Of a stretch of 26,066 bases of DNA, positions 7,722 through 15,412 are shown piece by piece. How positions within the stretch are numbered: the stretch's first letter is position 1; each line of letters begins with the position of its first letter. The translations under genes were made by a program, and so were the position numbers. The notes below the pieces were generated by a model. That model worked only from the letters and a program-made list of their open reading frames with translations, was not told the origin of the DNA and did not search any database. The stretch is taken from NCBI GenBank assembly GCA_035528715.1, contig DATKYB010000065.1, positions 1 through 26,066 of the forward strand, written 5' to 3'. The stretch is from Nitrospinota bacterium (lineage in GTDB: Bacteria > JADFOP01 > DATKYB01).

Positions 7722-8930
7722 CTACTGATTGTCCTTTTCTACAGCATCTATGAGAAGATCGAAGAAGTTGGGAACAGCAGAAATAGCCCTGTTCCAATCT
7801 GGTATGGGAGGTACTCCTAAGGGATCGTCGAGAAAATCCTGAATACCAATTCCTAAGGCCTTCATAAAAGTCTCCACAGCCAGTTTTTCCTCATGCCTGT
7901 CATAAAATAGTCCATTGATATTAGCATCATCTTCATATTTTTTGATGGTATCCTCTGCAATTTTTATATAGGTACAGTTGAGACTGTTAAAAAAACTCTT
8001 GGGGAAAATTATCCCTTCGTTCGAAAGGATTCGAAGAAGAGTTCGCGTAATGTCAATGCTCATTTTAAACATTCCTGTTGTCGGGCTGTCTGCAGAGAGA
8101 GGCCTGTGTCTGTGCTCATAGTTTTCCAGAAGGTCTACCTGACATATCCTGTTTAAAGAACTTCTTCTATATACTCCTGCTAAAAGACCTATCTCTAATC
8201 CCCAGTCCCCTGAAACCCTATTGATTCTAGTCAGGTCAGCAACGATTGAAAATTCACCAGATAAGGGATATCGGAAGCTCTCGAGATAACGTAAAAAAGG
8301 GGGTTGGCCTATAAGCCTTTTCAGAGACTTTATCAGAGGAAATACAAACAGCCTTGTAACCCTGCCGTGGAGCCTATCCGTTACCCTGCTATAATAACCC
8401 TTGCAAAACTTATAATCCATAACTGGATTGGTGAGGGGGTAACAAAGCCTGTGTAAAAGCTCTCTCGAATAAGTAAGGATATCGCAATCATGGAGGGCAA
8501 TAATCTCACACTCGCCCAATGCCAATATATATCCATAAGCCATCCATGTAGATCTTCCCTTGCCATCAGCCCCTGCGCTGATACCATTATTTTCTAATAG
8601 TCGGTAGAGTTTTTGAATTCTTGCACCAGTATTCCATATCAATTTCGAATCAATGGGAAAATCTCTAAATATATCCTTTGCTTTTCTAAAGGCTTTTCTG
8701 TCTGTTTGCCCCAACGTTACAACAATCTGCCTTAGATATCTTACCCTTCTTAATTCCTTTAATATTATTCTCAGAGCCTCCTCTTTTATATCCTGGGGAA
8801 CAACAGGCAAAACCAGAGCAATTGGTCTTCCTTTGGAGAACTGATATATTTCCTCTTCCAAATTATTTAAATTAGAGCTTCCAAACCTATGAAGAGTTGT
8901 TATAGAACCATCTTGATAAATATCAGGCAT
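7722..8930 (-). CDS. GT81/GpgS-like glycosyltransferase (glucosyl-3-phosphoglycerate synthase-type)
   Basis: This 402-residue GT-A enzyme starts at an ATG with GAGG 7 bases upstream. Visible motifs are ALVLPVV (38-44), GKGRSTWMAYGYILA (123-137), the metal-binding DCD (148-150) inside IIALHDCDIL, the acceptor-loop YPLSGEFSI (221-229), DWGLEIGLL (242-250) and YEHRHRPLS (271-279). These match glucosyl-3-phosphoglycerate synthase and relatives, which move glucose from an NDP-glucose to 3-phosphoglycerate as the first step of the compatible solute glucosylglycerate. No GpgP phosphatase is visible in the window. Several GT81 relatives have uncharacterised acceptors, so the exact substrate is uncertain. 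The gene converges with the VOC gene and has its own possible promoter. Confidence 0.8.
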   Translation of the reverse strand: MPDIYQDGSITTLHRFGSSNLNNLEEEIYQFSKGRPIALVLPVVPQDIKEEALRIILKELRRVRYLRQIVVTLGQTDRKAFRKAKDIFRDFPIDSKLIWNTGARIQKLYRLLENNGISAGADGKGRSTWMAYGYILALGECEIIALHDCDILTYSRELLHRLCYPLTNPVMDYKFCKGYYSRVTDRLHGRVTRLFVFPLIKSLKRLIGQPPFLRYLESFRYPLSGEFSIVADLTRINRVSGDWGLEIGLLAGVYRRSSLNRICQVDLLENYEHRHRPLSADSPTTGMFKMSIDITRTLLRILSNEGIIFPKSFFNSLNCTYIKIAEDTIKKYEDDANINGLFYDRHEEKLAVETFMKALGIGIQDFLDDPLGVPPIPDWNRAISAVPNFFDLLIDAVEKDNQ

Positions 8931-8954
8931 ATCTTATCCTCATTGTTATTGAAA

Positions 8955-8983
8955 AGAATATACCCTTAAAGTCCATGATACAA
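8955..8983 (-). promoter_or_regulatory. Possible promoter of the GpgS-like gene
   Basis: Read on the minus strand, TTGTAT (8978-8983) and TATTCT (8955-8960) are 17 bases apart, about 25 bases before the start codon. The -35 is weak. The 110-bp gap after livF makes a separate promoter reasonable. Confidence 0.3.
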
Positions 8984-9040
8984 GGATTTTTTAGAGAAGA
9001 AAATGGATAGGTTGTTTAAAGAAAATTTTTATTCGATTTT

Positions 9041-9748
9041 CTATATACCCAAGTAAGCCTCACGGATCTCAGTTGATTTCTTAATATCTTCTGGATTCCC
9101 TTCGGCTTTAATCATGCCCTCATGCATGATATAAACATAGTCTGCTGCTTTTAGGGAAGCATCAGTATTTTGCTCTACGAGGAGGACAGTTAAACCGATT
9201 TCGTCTCTCATTTTTTGTATCGTCTCAAATACCTCAAGAACCAGCAAGGGGGCAAGGCCTTGACTCGGTTCATCAAGCATTATTAATTCGGGTTTCGTCA
9301 TTAAAGCCCGACCTATGGTCAACATCTGTTGTTCACCACCGCTCAGGGATCCGGCTAACTGTTTACTTCTTTCCTTAAGAATCGGAAACAGAGAATATAC
9401 AAGCTCCAAAGACTTCTTTTTGTATTCAAGCGCTTTTTTTAAGTACGCGCCCATAGCAAGATTTTCGTATACACTCATGTTAGGGAAGAGATGCTTTCCT
9501 TCAGGAACCAATGCCATACCCATTTCAGCCTTTTTATGAGTGGGTAAATGAGTAATGTCTTCTCCTTCATAAATAATTGTACCCCCCCATGGCTCGACAG
9601 AGCCAAAAACAGTGGAGAGAAGAGTACTCTTGCCGACTCCATTGGGTCCAAGGAGTGAAGTAATCGTTCCTTTTTTTACCTGAAGGCTTGGCTTCCATAA
9701 AACCTGCATGGGACCATAACCTGATTCGATCTCTTTGATGGTTAGCAT
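9041..9748 (-). CDS. livF: Branched-chain amino-acid-type ABC transporter ATPase LivF
   Basis: The start at 9748 (not 9778) is chosen because GGGAGG lies just before it and the ATG shares one base with the livG TAA (TAATG), a typical translational coupling. The product has 235 residues, the normal LivF size. Walker A GPNGVGKST (34-42), the ABC signature LSGGE (135-139) and Walker B LIMLDEP (155-161) are all intact. LivF pairs with LivG to power import through LivH and LivM at the inner membrane. It is the last gene of the leftward transporter operon. Confidence 0.95.
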   Translation of the reverse strand: MLTIKEIESGYGPMQVLWKPSLQVKKGTITSLLGPNGVGKSTLLSTVFGSVEPWGGTIIYEGEDITHLPTHKKAEMGMALVPEGKHLFPNMSVYENLAMGAYLKKALEYKKKSLELVYSLFPILKERSKQLAGSLSGGEQQMLTIGRALMTKPELIMLDEPSQGLAPLLVLEVFETIQKMRDEIGLTVLLVEQNTDASLKAADYVYIMHEGMIKAEGNPEDIKKSTEIREAYLGI

Positions 9749-10521
9749 TATTCCTCCCGCTGCCAGTACTTTATCCACCTTCTGGCATCCTGTGGCTGAC
9801 CTAAGTATACCTCCACAACCTTTGGGTCTTCCAAAGCTTCTTTTGTTGGGGCATCAACCAATTTGGCGCCTTGATGCAATACAACTACCTTTTTCGCAAT
9901 CCCTATTACTGCCCGCATAATATGCTCAACCATGGCAACGATGGCTATCTTCTCTTCTTCTGCTATTTTTTTAATAAACCCAACCATTTCATCAATGTCA
10001 TTTGGATGCATTCCGGCCATGGCTTCATCCATAAGGAGGATTCTGGGCTTCATTGCCAATGCCCGACCAATCTCCATCAGCTTTTTTTCTACGGGGGTTA
10101 AAGTACCTGCTGGCTTATCCCTGTGCTCCTTAATACCAACGCGTTCTATTATATAGTCAGCTATATCCAAAGACTCATCAACGCTTACTTTTCCACTGAG
10201 GGTGCCGAACATTGCCCCAACTGCTATATTTTCTCTTACCGTAGCTGAGTGAAAAGGTCGAGAAATTTGAAATGTTCGTCCAATTCCCAGTTGTGCCCTT
10301 TTATATGGCGGAAGGGTTGTGATATCCTGTCCATCGAAAATGACTTTTCCTTCTTCTGGATAGAAAACCCCACTGATAATATTAAAGAGAGTGGTCTTCC
10401 CGCTACCGTTTGGACCCACTATTCCGATTGACTCGCCAGATTTGATTTCCAGACTCACCCTATCCACTGCGACCAAACCACCAAAGCGTTTTGTTACATT
10501 CTCAAGCTTTAATAAAGACAT
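9748..10521 (-). CDS. livG: Branched-chain amino-acid-type ABC transporter ATPase LivG
   Basis: A 257-residue ATPase, partner of LivF. Walker A is GPNGSGKTT (36-44), the Q-loop Gln is at 86, Walker B is ILLMDE (161-166) and the switch His is at 200. The ABC signature is degenerate: the LSGGQ site reads LTPVEKK (141-147), followed by DEAMAGMHP in place of the usual DEPAAGL. Such divergence is known in some LivG subfamilies, where the other ATPase supplies a canonical signature, as LivF does here. The SD AGGTGA lies 5 bases before the ATG. The stop codon overlaps the livF start by one base. Confidence 0.94.
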   Translation of the reverse strand: MSLLKLENVTKRFGGLVAVDRVSLEIKSGESIGIVGPNGSGKTTLFNIISGVFYPEEGKVIFDGQDITTLPPYKRAQLGIGRTFQISRPFHSATVRENIAVGAMFGTLSGKVSVDESLDIADYIIERVGIKEHRDKPAGTLTPVEKKLMEIGRALAMKPRILLMDEAMAGMHPNDIDEMVGFIKKIAEEEKIAIVAMVEHIMRAVIGIAKKVVVLHQGAKLVDAPTKEALEDPKVVEVYLGQPQDARRWIKYWQREE

Positions 10522-10529
10522 ATTTTCAC

Positions 10530-11531
10530 CTAGATAATAAACCGTGCCAGAGCTGAATCTTTAACCTTTAACTTCAACATCCCAACCACTCCCTCTGGGA
10601 ATAAGATAATAATGATAATAATAATAGGGGCAAAAATCAACAGCTGAAATCCTGGCAAGATAATAGAAAGATAATATTTAGAGAGGCCATAGATTAATCC
10701 TCCAGCTACAGGTCCAAGAAGAGTTCCGGCTCCACCAAGGAGAACAATAATAATGGCCTCTACCGTATAATGAATCTCAAAAACTTCAGGCGGGAACACA
10801 TAAGGGGTTTTTAAGGCCCATGAGACGGCTCCAAGCAAACCTGCGAAACAAGCGCTTGTGATAAAAGCAATGATTTTATATTTGGTTACATTGATCCCCA
10901 TCACCTTTGCAGCATCTTCATCTTCTCTTAAGGCTGTTAAAGCATAGCCAATCTTGCTTCTCATATAATAGAGCGTTACAAATGCAGCCAATGCAGCGAT
11001 AATAAGAACCATGATATCAGCCCAGAAAGTAGAAAGGGCACTGGCAGCTTCTCTTCCAAGAATCTGGTTTAGTTGAGCATTAAATATCATGCCCTCAGAA
11101 CCATTCCATATCCTTGTTCCTTCTATGAAAAACCTGAACCCCTCATTCACCCCGATGGTGGCAATGGCAAAGTAGGCACCTCTAAGCCTGAGAGCCACTG
11201 CTCCCACAGCTATAGATAACATGGTGGACATTAACAATGATAGGATGAAACCTATTATGATAATGACTACTCCAAGTCCTTCGATATGGGCCAGCCTCGT
11301 TATTCCCAATGCCATTCCATAGGTGCCAACACCCATAAAAGCGACATAACCAAAATCCACATAACCGGTCATGCCAAGGAAGATATTAAAGGCCTGTCCG
11401 AGAGCACAATAAAAAGCGAGCATGCCCATTAGCTGCCACATCCCCGTCACGTTTTTACCAATCAAAAACATGGCAAGGTATGCTGCAAATACGGGTATTA
11501 TAGGATTATATTTTTTAAGCTCATTTCTCAT
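10530..11531 (-). CDS. livM: Branched-chain amino-acid-type ABC permease LivM
   Basis: A 333-residue integral membrane permease with about 8-10 hydrophobic segments. It carries the LivM family stretch GMTGYVDFGYVAFMGVGTY (53-71), then RLRGAYFAIATIG and a cytoplasmic EDEDAAKVMGIN loop, the site expected to contact the ATPase. With LivH it forms the inner-membrane channel. Its ATG overlaps the livH stop as ATGA (11528-11531), so translation is probably coupled. An 8-base gap separates it from livG. Confidence 0.95.
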   Translation of the reverse strand: MRNELKKYNPIIPVFAAYLAMFLIGKNVTGMWQLMGMLAFYCALGQAFNIFLGMTGYVDFGYVAFMGVGTYGMALGITRLAHIEGLGVVIIIIGFILSLLMSTMLSIAVGAVALRLRGAYFAIATIGVNEGFRFFIEGTRIWNGSEGMIFNAQLNQILGREAASALSTFWADIMVLIIAALAAFVTLYYMRSKIGYALTALREDEDAAKVMGINVTKYKIIAFITSACFAGLLGAVSWALKTPYVFPPEVFEIHYTVEAIIIVLLGGAGTLLGPVAGGLIYGLSKYYLSIILPGFQLLIFAPIIIIIIILFPEGVVGMLKLKVKDSALARFII

Positions 11532-12415
11532 TTTGCTTTCAAAAGTCCAGTTGGTCTAATTAAAAGTATGACTAGTAGAATAACGAATGATAAAAACCTG
11601 GTCAGGGCGAACGGTTCCACCCCTGGAATTAAGGCAAATAGCGTGTAGGAACCATTCTCAATGAGTCCAAATATCAATCCTCCAAAGAATGCGCCATAGG
11701 GAGATGATAGTCCTCCTAACACAGCAATCACAAAAGCCTTCAGGGTATATCCTCCTCCCATATAGGGATTAATACCAACAGGGATAAACATGGTGAGAAG
11801 AACACCACTTACAACAGTGAGTCCAATCCCCAGAGCAAAGCTCAAGGCATAGACCCATCCAACATTTACACCACAAACTCTCGCGCCTTCACTGTCCTCA
11901 ACAACGCTTCTCATGGCAGTACCTGCCCTGGTTTTTTTGAACCAAAAGTAAAGGAGAAGGGCAATGATCACACTGCCAATACAGGCATAGAGTTTTGTCA
12001 TCGGAAGAACAGTAACACCTAAGTTTATCTTGCCCACAGGCCAATTATAACCTCGAAATTCAGAACCAAAGATGAGCTTCACAACCTCCTCAAGCAAGAT
12101 TCCCATAGAAAAGGTGGCCAATAAAGTAGCAAGCTCTGGTGCCTTGATTAACTTCTGGATGATTGAATAATAGAAAATAAGTCCCAAGGCCATGCCGGTA
12201 ATAAAGGCGAAGGGAAGAGCAAGGATTGGATTTATTCCAAGGGTATTGAACAGCCAGAGTGTTATGAATGCGCCGCTCATAATAAAAGCGCCGTGCCCAA
12301 CATTAACAACCTTAAGAACACCGAAAATGAGGCTAAGACCCATGGTGGCCATACCATATATTGCACCCAGCACAAGGCCCTGGATGAGATTTCCGCTTAA
12401 CTGTTCTAATATCAT
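11528..12415 (-). CDS. livH: Branched-chain amino-acid-type ABC permease LivH
   Basis: A 295-residue membrane permease with about 8 hydrophobic segments. The N-terminal GAIYGMATMGLSLIFGVL and VVNVGHGAFIMSGAF motifs are diagnostic of LivH. The EDSEGARVCGVN loop (about 172-183) is the probable ATPase coupling helix. TTAGG directly precedes the ATG, and AGGA 9 bases upstream is the more likely SD. The gene follows livK by 155 bases, with a strong hairpin in between that probably lowers its expression relative to livK. Confidence 0.95.
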   Translation of the reverse strand: MILEQLSGNLIQGLVLGAIYGMATMGLSLIFGVLKVVNVGHGAFIMSGAFITLWLFNTLGINPILALPFAFITGMALGLIFYYSIIQKLIKAPELATLLATFSMGILLEEVVKLIFGSEFRGYNWPVGKINLGVTVLPMTKLYACIGSVIIALLLYFWFKKTRAGTAMRSVVEDSEGARVCGVNVGWVYALSFALGIGLTVVSGVLLTMFIPVGINPYMGGGYTLKAFVIAVLGGLSSPYGAFFGGLIFGLIENGSYTLFALIPGVEPFALTRFLSFVILLVILLIRPTGLLKAK

Positions 12416-12477
12416 CCTAAAATTTCCTAATAATGATTATTCCTTTTAGCTTTAGAGAGTTTCGCACACAAGAAAAC

Positions 12478-12508
12478 TCCCCACTAAGCCAACCTGGCTT
12501 AGTGGGGA
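12478..12508 (-). terminator. 14-bp hairpin between livK and livH (attenuator or mRNA stabiliser)
   Basis: A perfect 14-bp stem (12478-12491 with 12495-12508) has a 3-base loop and a GC-rich base (CCCC/GGGG). In the leftward transcript only a short interrupted T-stretch (AGTTTTCTTG) follows, so it is a leaky terminator or a 3'-end protector rather than a full stop. The position, 63 bases after the livK stop, is the usual one for keeping binding protein in excess over permease. Confidence 0.75.
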
Positions 12509-12570
12509 ATCATTTTGCCAAGTTGATGTATTCTCAAAGAGATTATCCCTCGTTTTTGATCTTAACTTAT

Positions 12571-13863
12571 CTACTTTCTCGGAACTGCCACCTTTCCTTT
12601 TGCTTTTTCGGCAAAAGTAGGCATAGGATAAGCAATTCTTCCAGTCTGGGCTTCTTCAGGCCATACAATAACTCTTTTCCCCATTTGCCACTGCACATCC
12701 ACCATGGAATGGCCGACCTGCATCCCCATATCATCAACATCCCAGCCTCCATAGAAGGACATAAACTTTAGTTTTCCAAGGGCAGCCCTTACTTTATCTG
12801 AATTAACGGAATTAGCCTTCTCAACTGCTAATACATATGCTAAGACCTGAGCTCCGGCTTCTGCAGCATGGTAATCCGGAATAATTTCTTTCCCTAAACC
12901 CTTCTTGAAAAGACTTACAAATTCATCCTGGCTTGGCCCAATCCATGGCAGCCCTACCTTTTTAGCCTCCTTCTCTGAAAACTTTACACCATATTCCCAG
13001 TGCGAGGGGCCCATGACACCTTCTGCCATATTCGTTAAAGCCTCATAAAAGGCTGGAAGGGTTGCGGCCGCTATCAGAGACAGGGCCTTTGCATTTATGT
13101 CCAGATCTGCCATCTGTCGATTAAAAAGCTGGCCATCCTCAAAGTGTCCACCACCTAAGACGAAGTCAGGCTTGGAGGCTTTCAGGGCAGAAAGGAGAGG
13201 GGTTAAATCTGTAACCCCTTTTGGATAGGTGCGCTTAAAAACAATTTTAAAACCGAGCTTTTTAGCATGTTCTTCTGCGCCCTCCATAACCATTTTCGCA
13301 AACTCAGAGTCCTCATAAGCTAAGGCAACTCTCTTAGCCTTCGGATCAATCTTTTTAATCATATTAAGGGTGCCCTCGTGGTACCTCGAGGCCGGTCCGA
13401 TTGTTTGGACAATGTACCTAAACCCCTGTCGAAAAATCTTGTTGTTGGCACCACCATGATCCATGTAAAGCATTTTATGACTTTCAGCAACAGGAGCTCC
13501 ACGAAGAGTGAGGCCTGAGCTATATGGAGCGAAAACAACATCTACTTTATTAACTGTGATCAGACGTCCGATTAGGCTTGTTACAGCTTCTTTTTTGGAT
13601 TCACAGTCATAATACTTGTACTCAAGAGGAACTTTCTTTCCGGCTATTTTCACACCACCATAAACATTATTTACCCAATCAATACAAGCCTTGATTCCCC
13701 CAAGTGCCTGTTCTCCTGCCTTTGCATACTTTCCTGAAAGAGCTGCTGAATGACCGATCAGGATATTGTCTTTAGCTTTTACCTCAGCAAGAGAAAGACC
13801 AGACAGAAGGAAAGCAAAAACGGCAAAAATTACAAACAGAACTTTAAAAGTTGACTGTTTCAT
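12571..13863 (-). CDS. ABC transporter substrate-binding protein, LivK type
   Basis: This 430-residue periplasmic binding protein (type I fold, PF13458-like) has a clear signal peptide: MKQSTFK, a hydrophobic core (8-23) and a probable cleavage after Ala26 in SLA-EV. The mature part starts ILIGHSAALSGKYAKAGEQ, the ligand-site stretch of LivK/amide-binding proteins, with later EDSEFAKMVMEG and AYVLAVEKA motifs. It should deliver a small ligand to LivHMGF. Leucine, isoleucine or valine is only one option, as this subfamily also binds other amino acids, amides and aromatic acids. The SD GGGAGG is 6 bases from the ATG. It is the first gene of the operon and has a long, possibly structured leader. 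Confidence 0.92.
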   Translation of the reverse strand: MKQSTFKVLFVIFAVFAFLLSGLSLAEVKAKDNILIGHSAALSGKYAKAGEQALGGIKACIDWVNNVYGGVKIAGKKVPLEYKYYDCESKKEAVTSLIGRLITVNKVDVVFAPYSSGLTLRGAPVAESHKMLYMDHGGANNKIFRQGFRYIVQTIGPASRYHEGTLNMIKKIDPKAKRVALAYEDSEFAKMVMEGAEEHAKKLGFKIVFKRTYPKGVTDLTPLLSALKASKPDFVLGGGHFEDGQLFNRQMADLDINAKALSLIAAATLPAFYEALTNMAEGVMGPSHWEYGVKFSEKEAKKVGLPWIGPSQDEFVSLFKKGLGKEIIPDYHAAEAGAQVLAYVLAVEKANSVNSDKVRAALGKLKFMSFYGGWDVDDMGMQVGHSMVDVQWQMGKRVIVWPEEAQTGRIAYPMPTFAEKAKGKVAVPRK

Positions 13864-13881
13864 AAAGTGCCTCCCTTTTTA

Positions 13882-14033
13882 AGGTTTTTTCCGATTTATC
13901 CCTCTTAAGCTTCCAATCTAAATCTTACTATCAAATACAATAAAATAAGAATCAACAACCAAAAGAATTAAAATTCCAAAATTCATCTCATTTTTTTATT
14001 CCTAAACGAAAATGAAGCTTAGAGGGAAAACCT
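13882..14033 (-). promoter_or_regulatory. Long-range inverted repeat in the livK leader
   Basis: CCCTCTTAAGCTTC (13900-13913) complements GAAGCTTAGAGGG (14014-14026) with one bulged base. Just outside, AGGTTTT (13882-13888) complements AAAACCT (14027-14033). In the livK transcript this would form about 20 base pairs closing a domain of about 100 bases, ending about 6 bases from the GGGAGG ribosome site. No known riboswitch class was recognised. Confidence 0.45.
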
Positions 14034-14250
14034 AAAAAAACTTCACCTCCTTTCCTTTGTTCTTTTCTAAATGAAATTATCAAAAAATAATAAATATTCT
14101 TTTAAAAAAATATAAAAAGTCTATCAAAAATTAATAAGATTGCAACTAAAAAAGTCTAATTTTTTAAAAAATTTTTCTCTTTTTAGGTGATATTTTTAAA
14201 TAATTCATTTAAAATCAATGATAAAGAATTATCCATATCAAAAAAATTTG

Positions 14251-14275
14251 TATATTTTATATGGTATAAAATATA
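14251..14275. repeat. 25-bp AT palindrome
   Basis: TATATTTTATA (14251-14261) and TATAAAATATA (14265-14275) are exact complements around TGG. In the leftward direction a run of seven T follows within four bases, but the stem has no G or C. It may be an operator, a cruciform site or a weak leftward terminator. Confidence 0.5.
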
Positions 14276-14308
14276 AAATACTCTAAAAAAACGGTTTGCA
14301 CAATCTCC

Positions 14309-14337
14309 TTGATTTAATAAGAAAAATGCCTTATTTT
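14309..14337 (+). promoter_or_regulatory. Possible promoter of the galT-like gene
   Basis: TTGATT (14309-14314) and TATTTT (14332-14337) have a 17-base spacer. Both boxes are imperfect, and such matches are common in AT-rich DNA. The predicted start would be near 14343. Confidence 0.25.
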
Positions 14338-14345
14338 TAAAAATT

Positions 14346-14367
14346 AGGAGGTTTTTCTCCAATGTAA
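14346..14367 (+). promoter_or_regulatory. Start-stop element (SD, then ATG-TAA) upstream of the galT-like gene
   Basis: A perfect AGGAGG (14346-14351) is followed after 10 bases by ATG (14362-14364) and at once by TAA (14365-14367). The real start at 14398 has its own AGGAG 31 bases further on. A ribosome loading here would terminate at once, which could modulate translation of the main gene. GGAG and CTCC (14347-14350, 14357-14360) may also pair. Confidence 0.35.
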
Positions 14368-14397
14368 ATTTAAATATAAACTTTTAGGAGAATCGAA

Positions 14398-15399
14398 ATG
14401 CCAGAGTTTAGGCAAAACATAGCTACCAAAGAATGGGTTATCATAGCGCCAGAGAGGGCCAAGAGGCCAGAGGACTTTAAAAAGAAAAAGGTTGCTAAAG
14501 AATTTCCTGAATACGATAAAAACTGCCCTTTTTGTATTGGCAACGAGGATAAGACACCCCCATCCGTATATTCCATAAAAAAGAATGGGAAATGGAACTT
14601 AAGGGTTGTGCCGAATAAGTTTGCTGCCCTAAAGAGCGATCTCTCCCCAAAAAGAAAAAGGGAGGGAAAATCTAAGAGATACCTTACGATAGATGGTTTC
14701 GGATTAGCGGAGGTTGTGATAGAGACTTCTGTCCATAATAAAACCATTGCCACCATGAATTATTCAGAAGTAAGGAATGTTATAAAGGCTTATAAGCAGA
14801 GATACATAGAAATATCTAAAAACGAGGATATCAGACTGATAACCATCTTCAGAAATCACGGAGCTATGGCTGGCACATCTCTTGAACATCCTCATTCGCA
14901 GATCATTGCTACACCTGTAGTTCCACCACACGTAAGGGATCAGATATTTCAGGCAAGGGTTGCTTGTGATACATTTGGCACATGCATCTATTGTGATATG
15001 ATAAAACAAGAGTTGTCAGAAAAGAAAAGGATTATTGTAGAGACTGACCATTTTGTTGCCTTTTCTCCCTATGCAGCCAGATCCCCTTTTGAAACGAGGA
15101 TAATACCAAAAAGACATGACTGTTCTTTTGATGCGATTACAGAAAAAGAGATAGATAATTTTTCTAAGGTCTTGAGGGACACCCTGAGAAAGATCTATCT
15201 TACGCTTGATAACCCTGATTATAACTATATCATTCGTTCCTCACCAACAGATGAAAGAAATACCAAACACTATCACTGGTATGCTGTGATTATTCCTAAA
15301 CTGACAACCCCAGCGGGATTTGAGATAGGTACAGGTATATATATTAATGTGACCCCTCCTGAGGAATCAGCCCGGTTTTTAAGACAAGCAAAAATTTAA
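14398..15399 (+). CDS. galT: Galactose-1-phosphate uridylyltransferase-family nucleotidyltransferase
   Basis: A 333-residue member of the GalT branch of the HIT superfamily. GalT swaps UMP between UDP-glucose and galactose-1-phosphate in the Leloir pathway. Visible features are CPFC (43-46), a zinc-ligand pair; FRNHGAMAGTSLEHPHSQ (151-168), with the nucleophile at His166; a second CIYC (197-200); and HYHW (291-294). The active-site triplet reads HPHSQ, not the HPHGQ of E. coli GalT, a form common in archaeal and deep-branching members, where ADP-sugar or phosphate-dependent chemistry is also possible. No galK or galE is near. The SD AGGAG precedes the ATG by 8 bases. The stop lies 13 bases from the convergent recG. 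Confidence 0.88.
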   Translation: MPEFRQNIATKEWVIIAPERAKRPEDFKKKKVAKEFPEYDKNCPFCIGNEDKTPPSVYSIKKNGKWNLRVVPNKFAALKSDLSPKRKREGKSKRYLTIDGFGLAEVVIETSVHNKTIATMNYSEVRNVIKAYKQRYIEISKNEDIRLITIFRNHGAMAGTSLEHPHSQIIATPVVPPHVRDQIFQARVACDTFGTCIYCDMIKQELSEKKRIIVETDHFVAFSPYAARSPFETRIIPKRHDCSFDAITEKEIDNFSKVLRDTLRKIYLTLDNPDYNYIIRSSPTDERNTKHYHWYAVIIPKLTTPAGFEIGTGIYINVTPPEESARFLRQAKI

Positions 15400-15412
15400 A
15401 TAAAAAAGTTTA

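Larger units (their letters stand above)
13864..14397. other. 534-bp AT-rich intergenic region between livK and the galT-like gene
   Basis: No gene is visible on either strand. The left half is the livK leader: a long-range inverted repeat (13882-14033) and, further upstream, an orphan SD-like AAAGGAGGTGAAG on the minus strand (14041-14053) with no start codon at normal spacing. The middle is nearly all A/T with runs of A and T. The right half holds a 25-bp palindrome (14251-14275), a weak rightward promoter candidate (14309-14337) and a start-stop element before the galT-like gene. No convincing livK promoter was identified. Confidence 0.6.

Noticed and set aside
8990-9040. Intrinsic terminator after livF (AGAAAAT/ATTTTCT)
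   Set aside because: The stem is 7 bp of mostly A/T with no T-run after it; too weak to call.
9749-9778. Longer livF start at 9778
   Set aside because: It would overlap livG by 31 bases; GGGAGG and the TAATG junction point to 9748.
12433-12771. Plus-strand open frame of 112 codons over the livK-livH junction
   Set aside because: It lies antisense to livK and across the hairpin, with low-complexity translation and no family resemblance.
14041-14053. A leader peptide gene translated from the minus-strand AAAGGAGGTGAAG
   Set aside because: No ATG, GTG or TTG lies at a usable distance, and the overlapping GTG frame stops within five codons.
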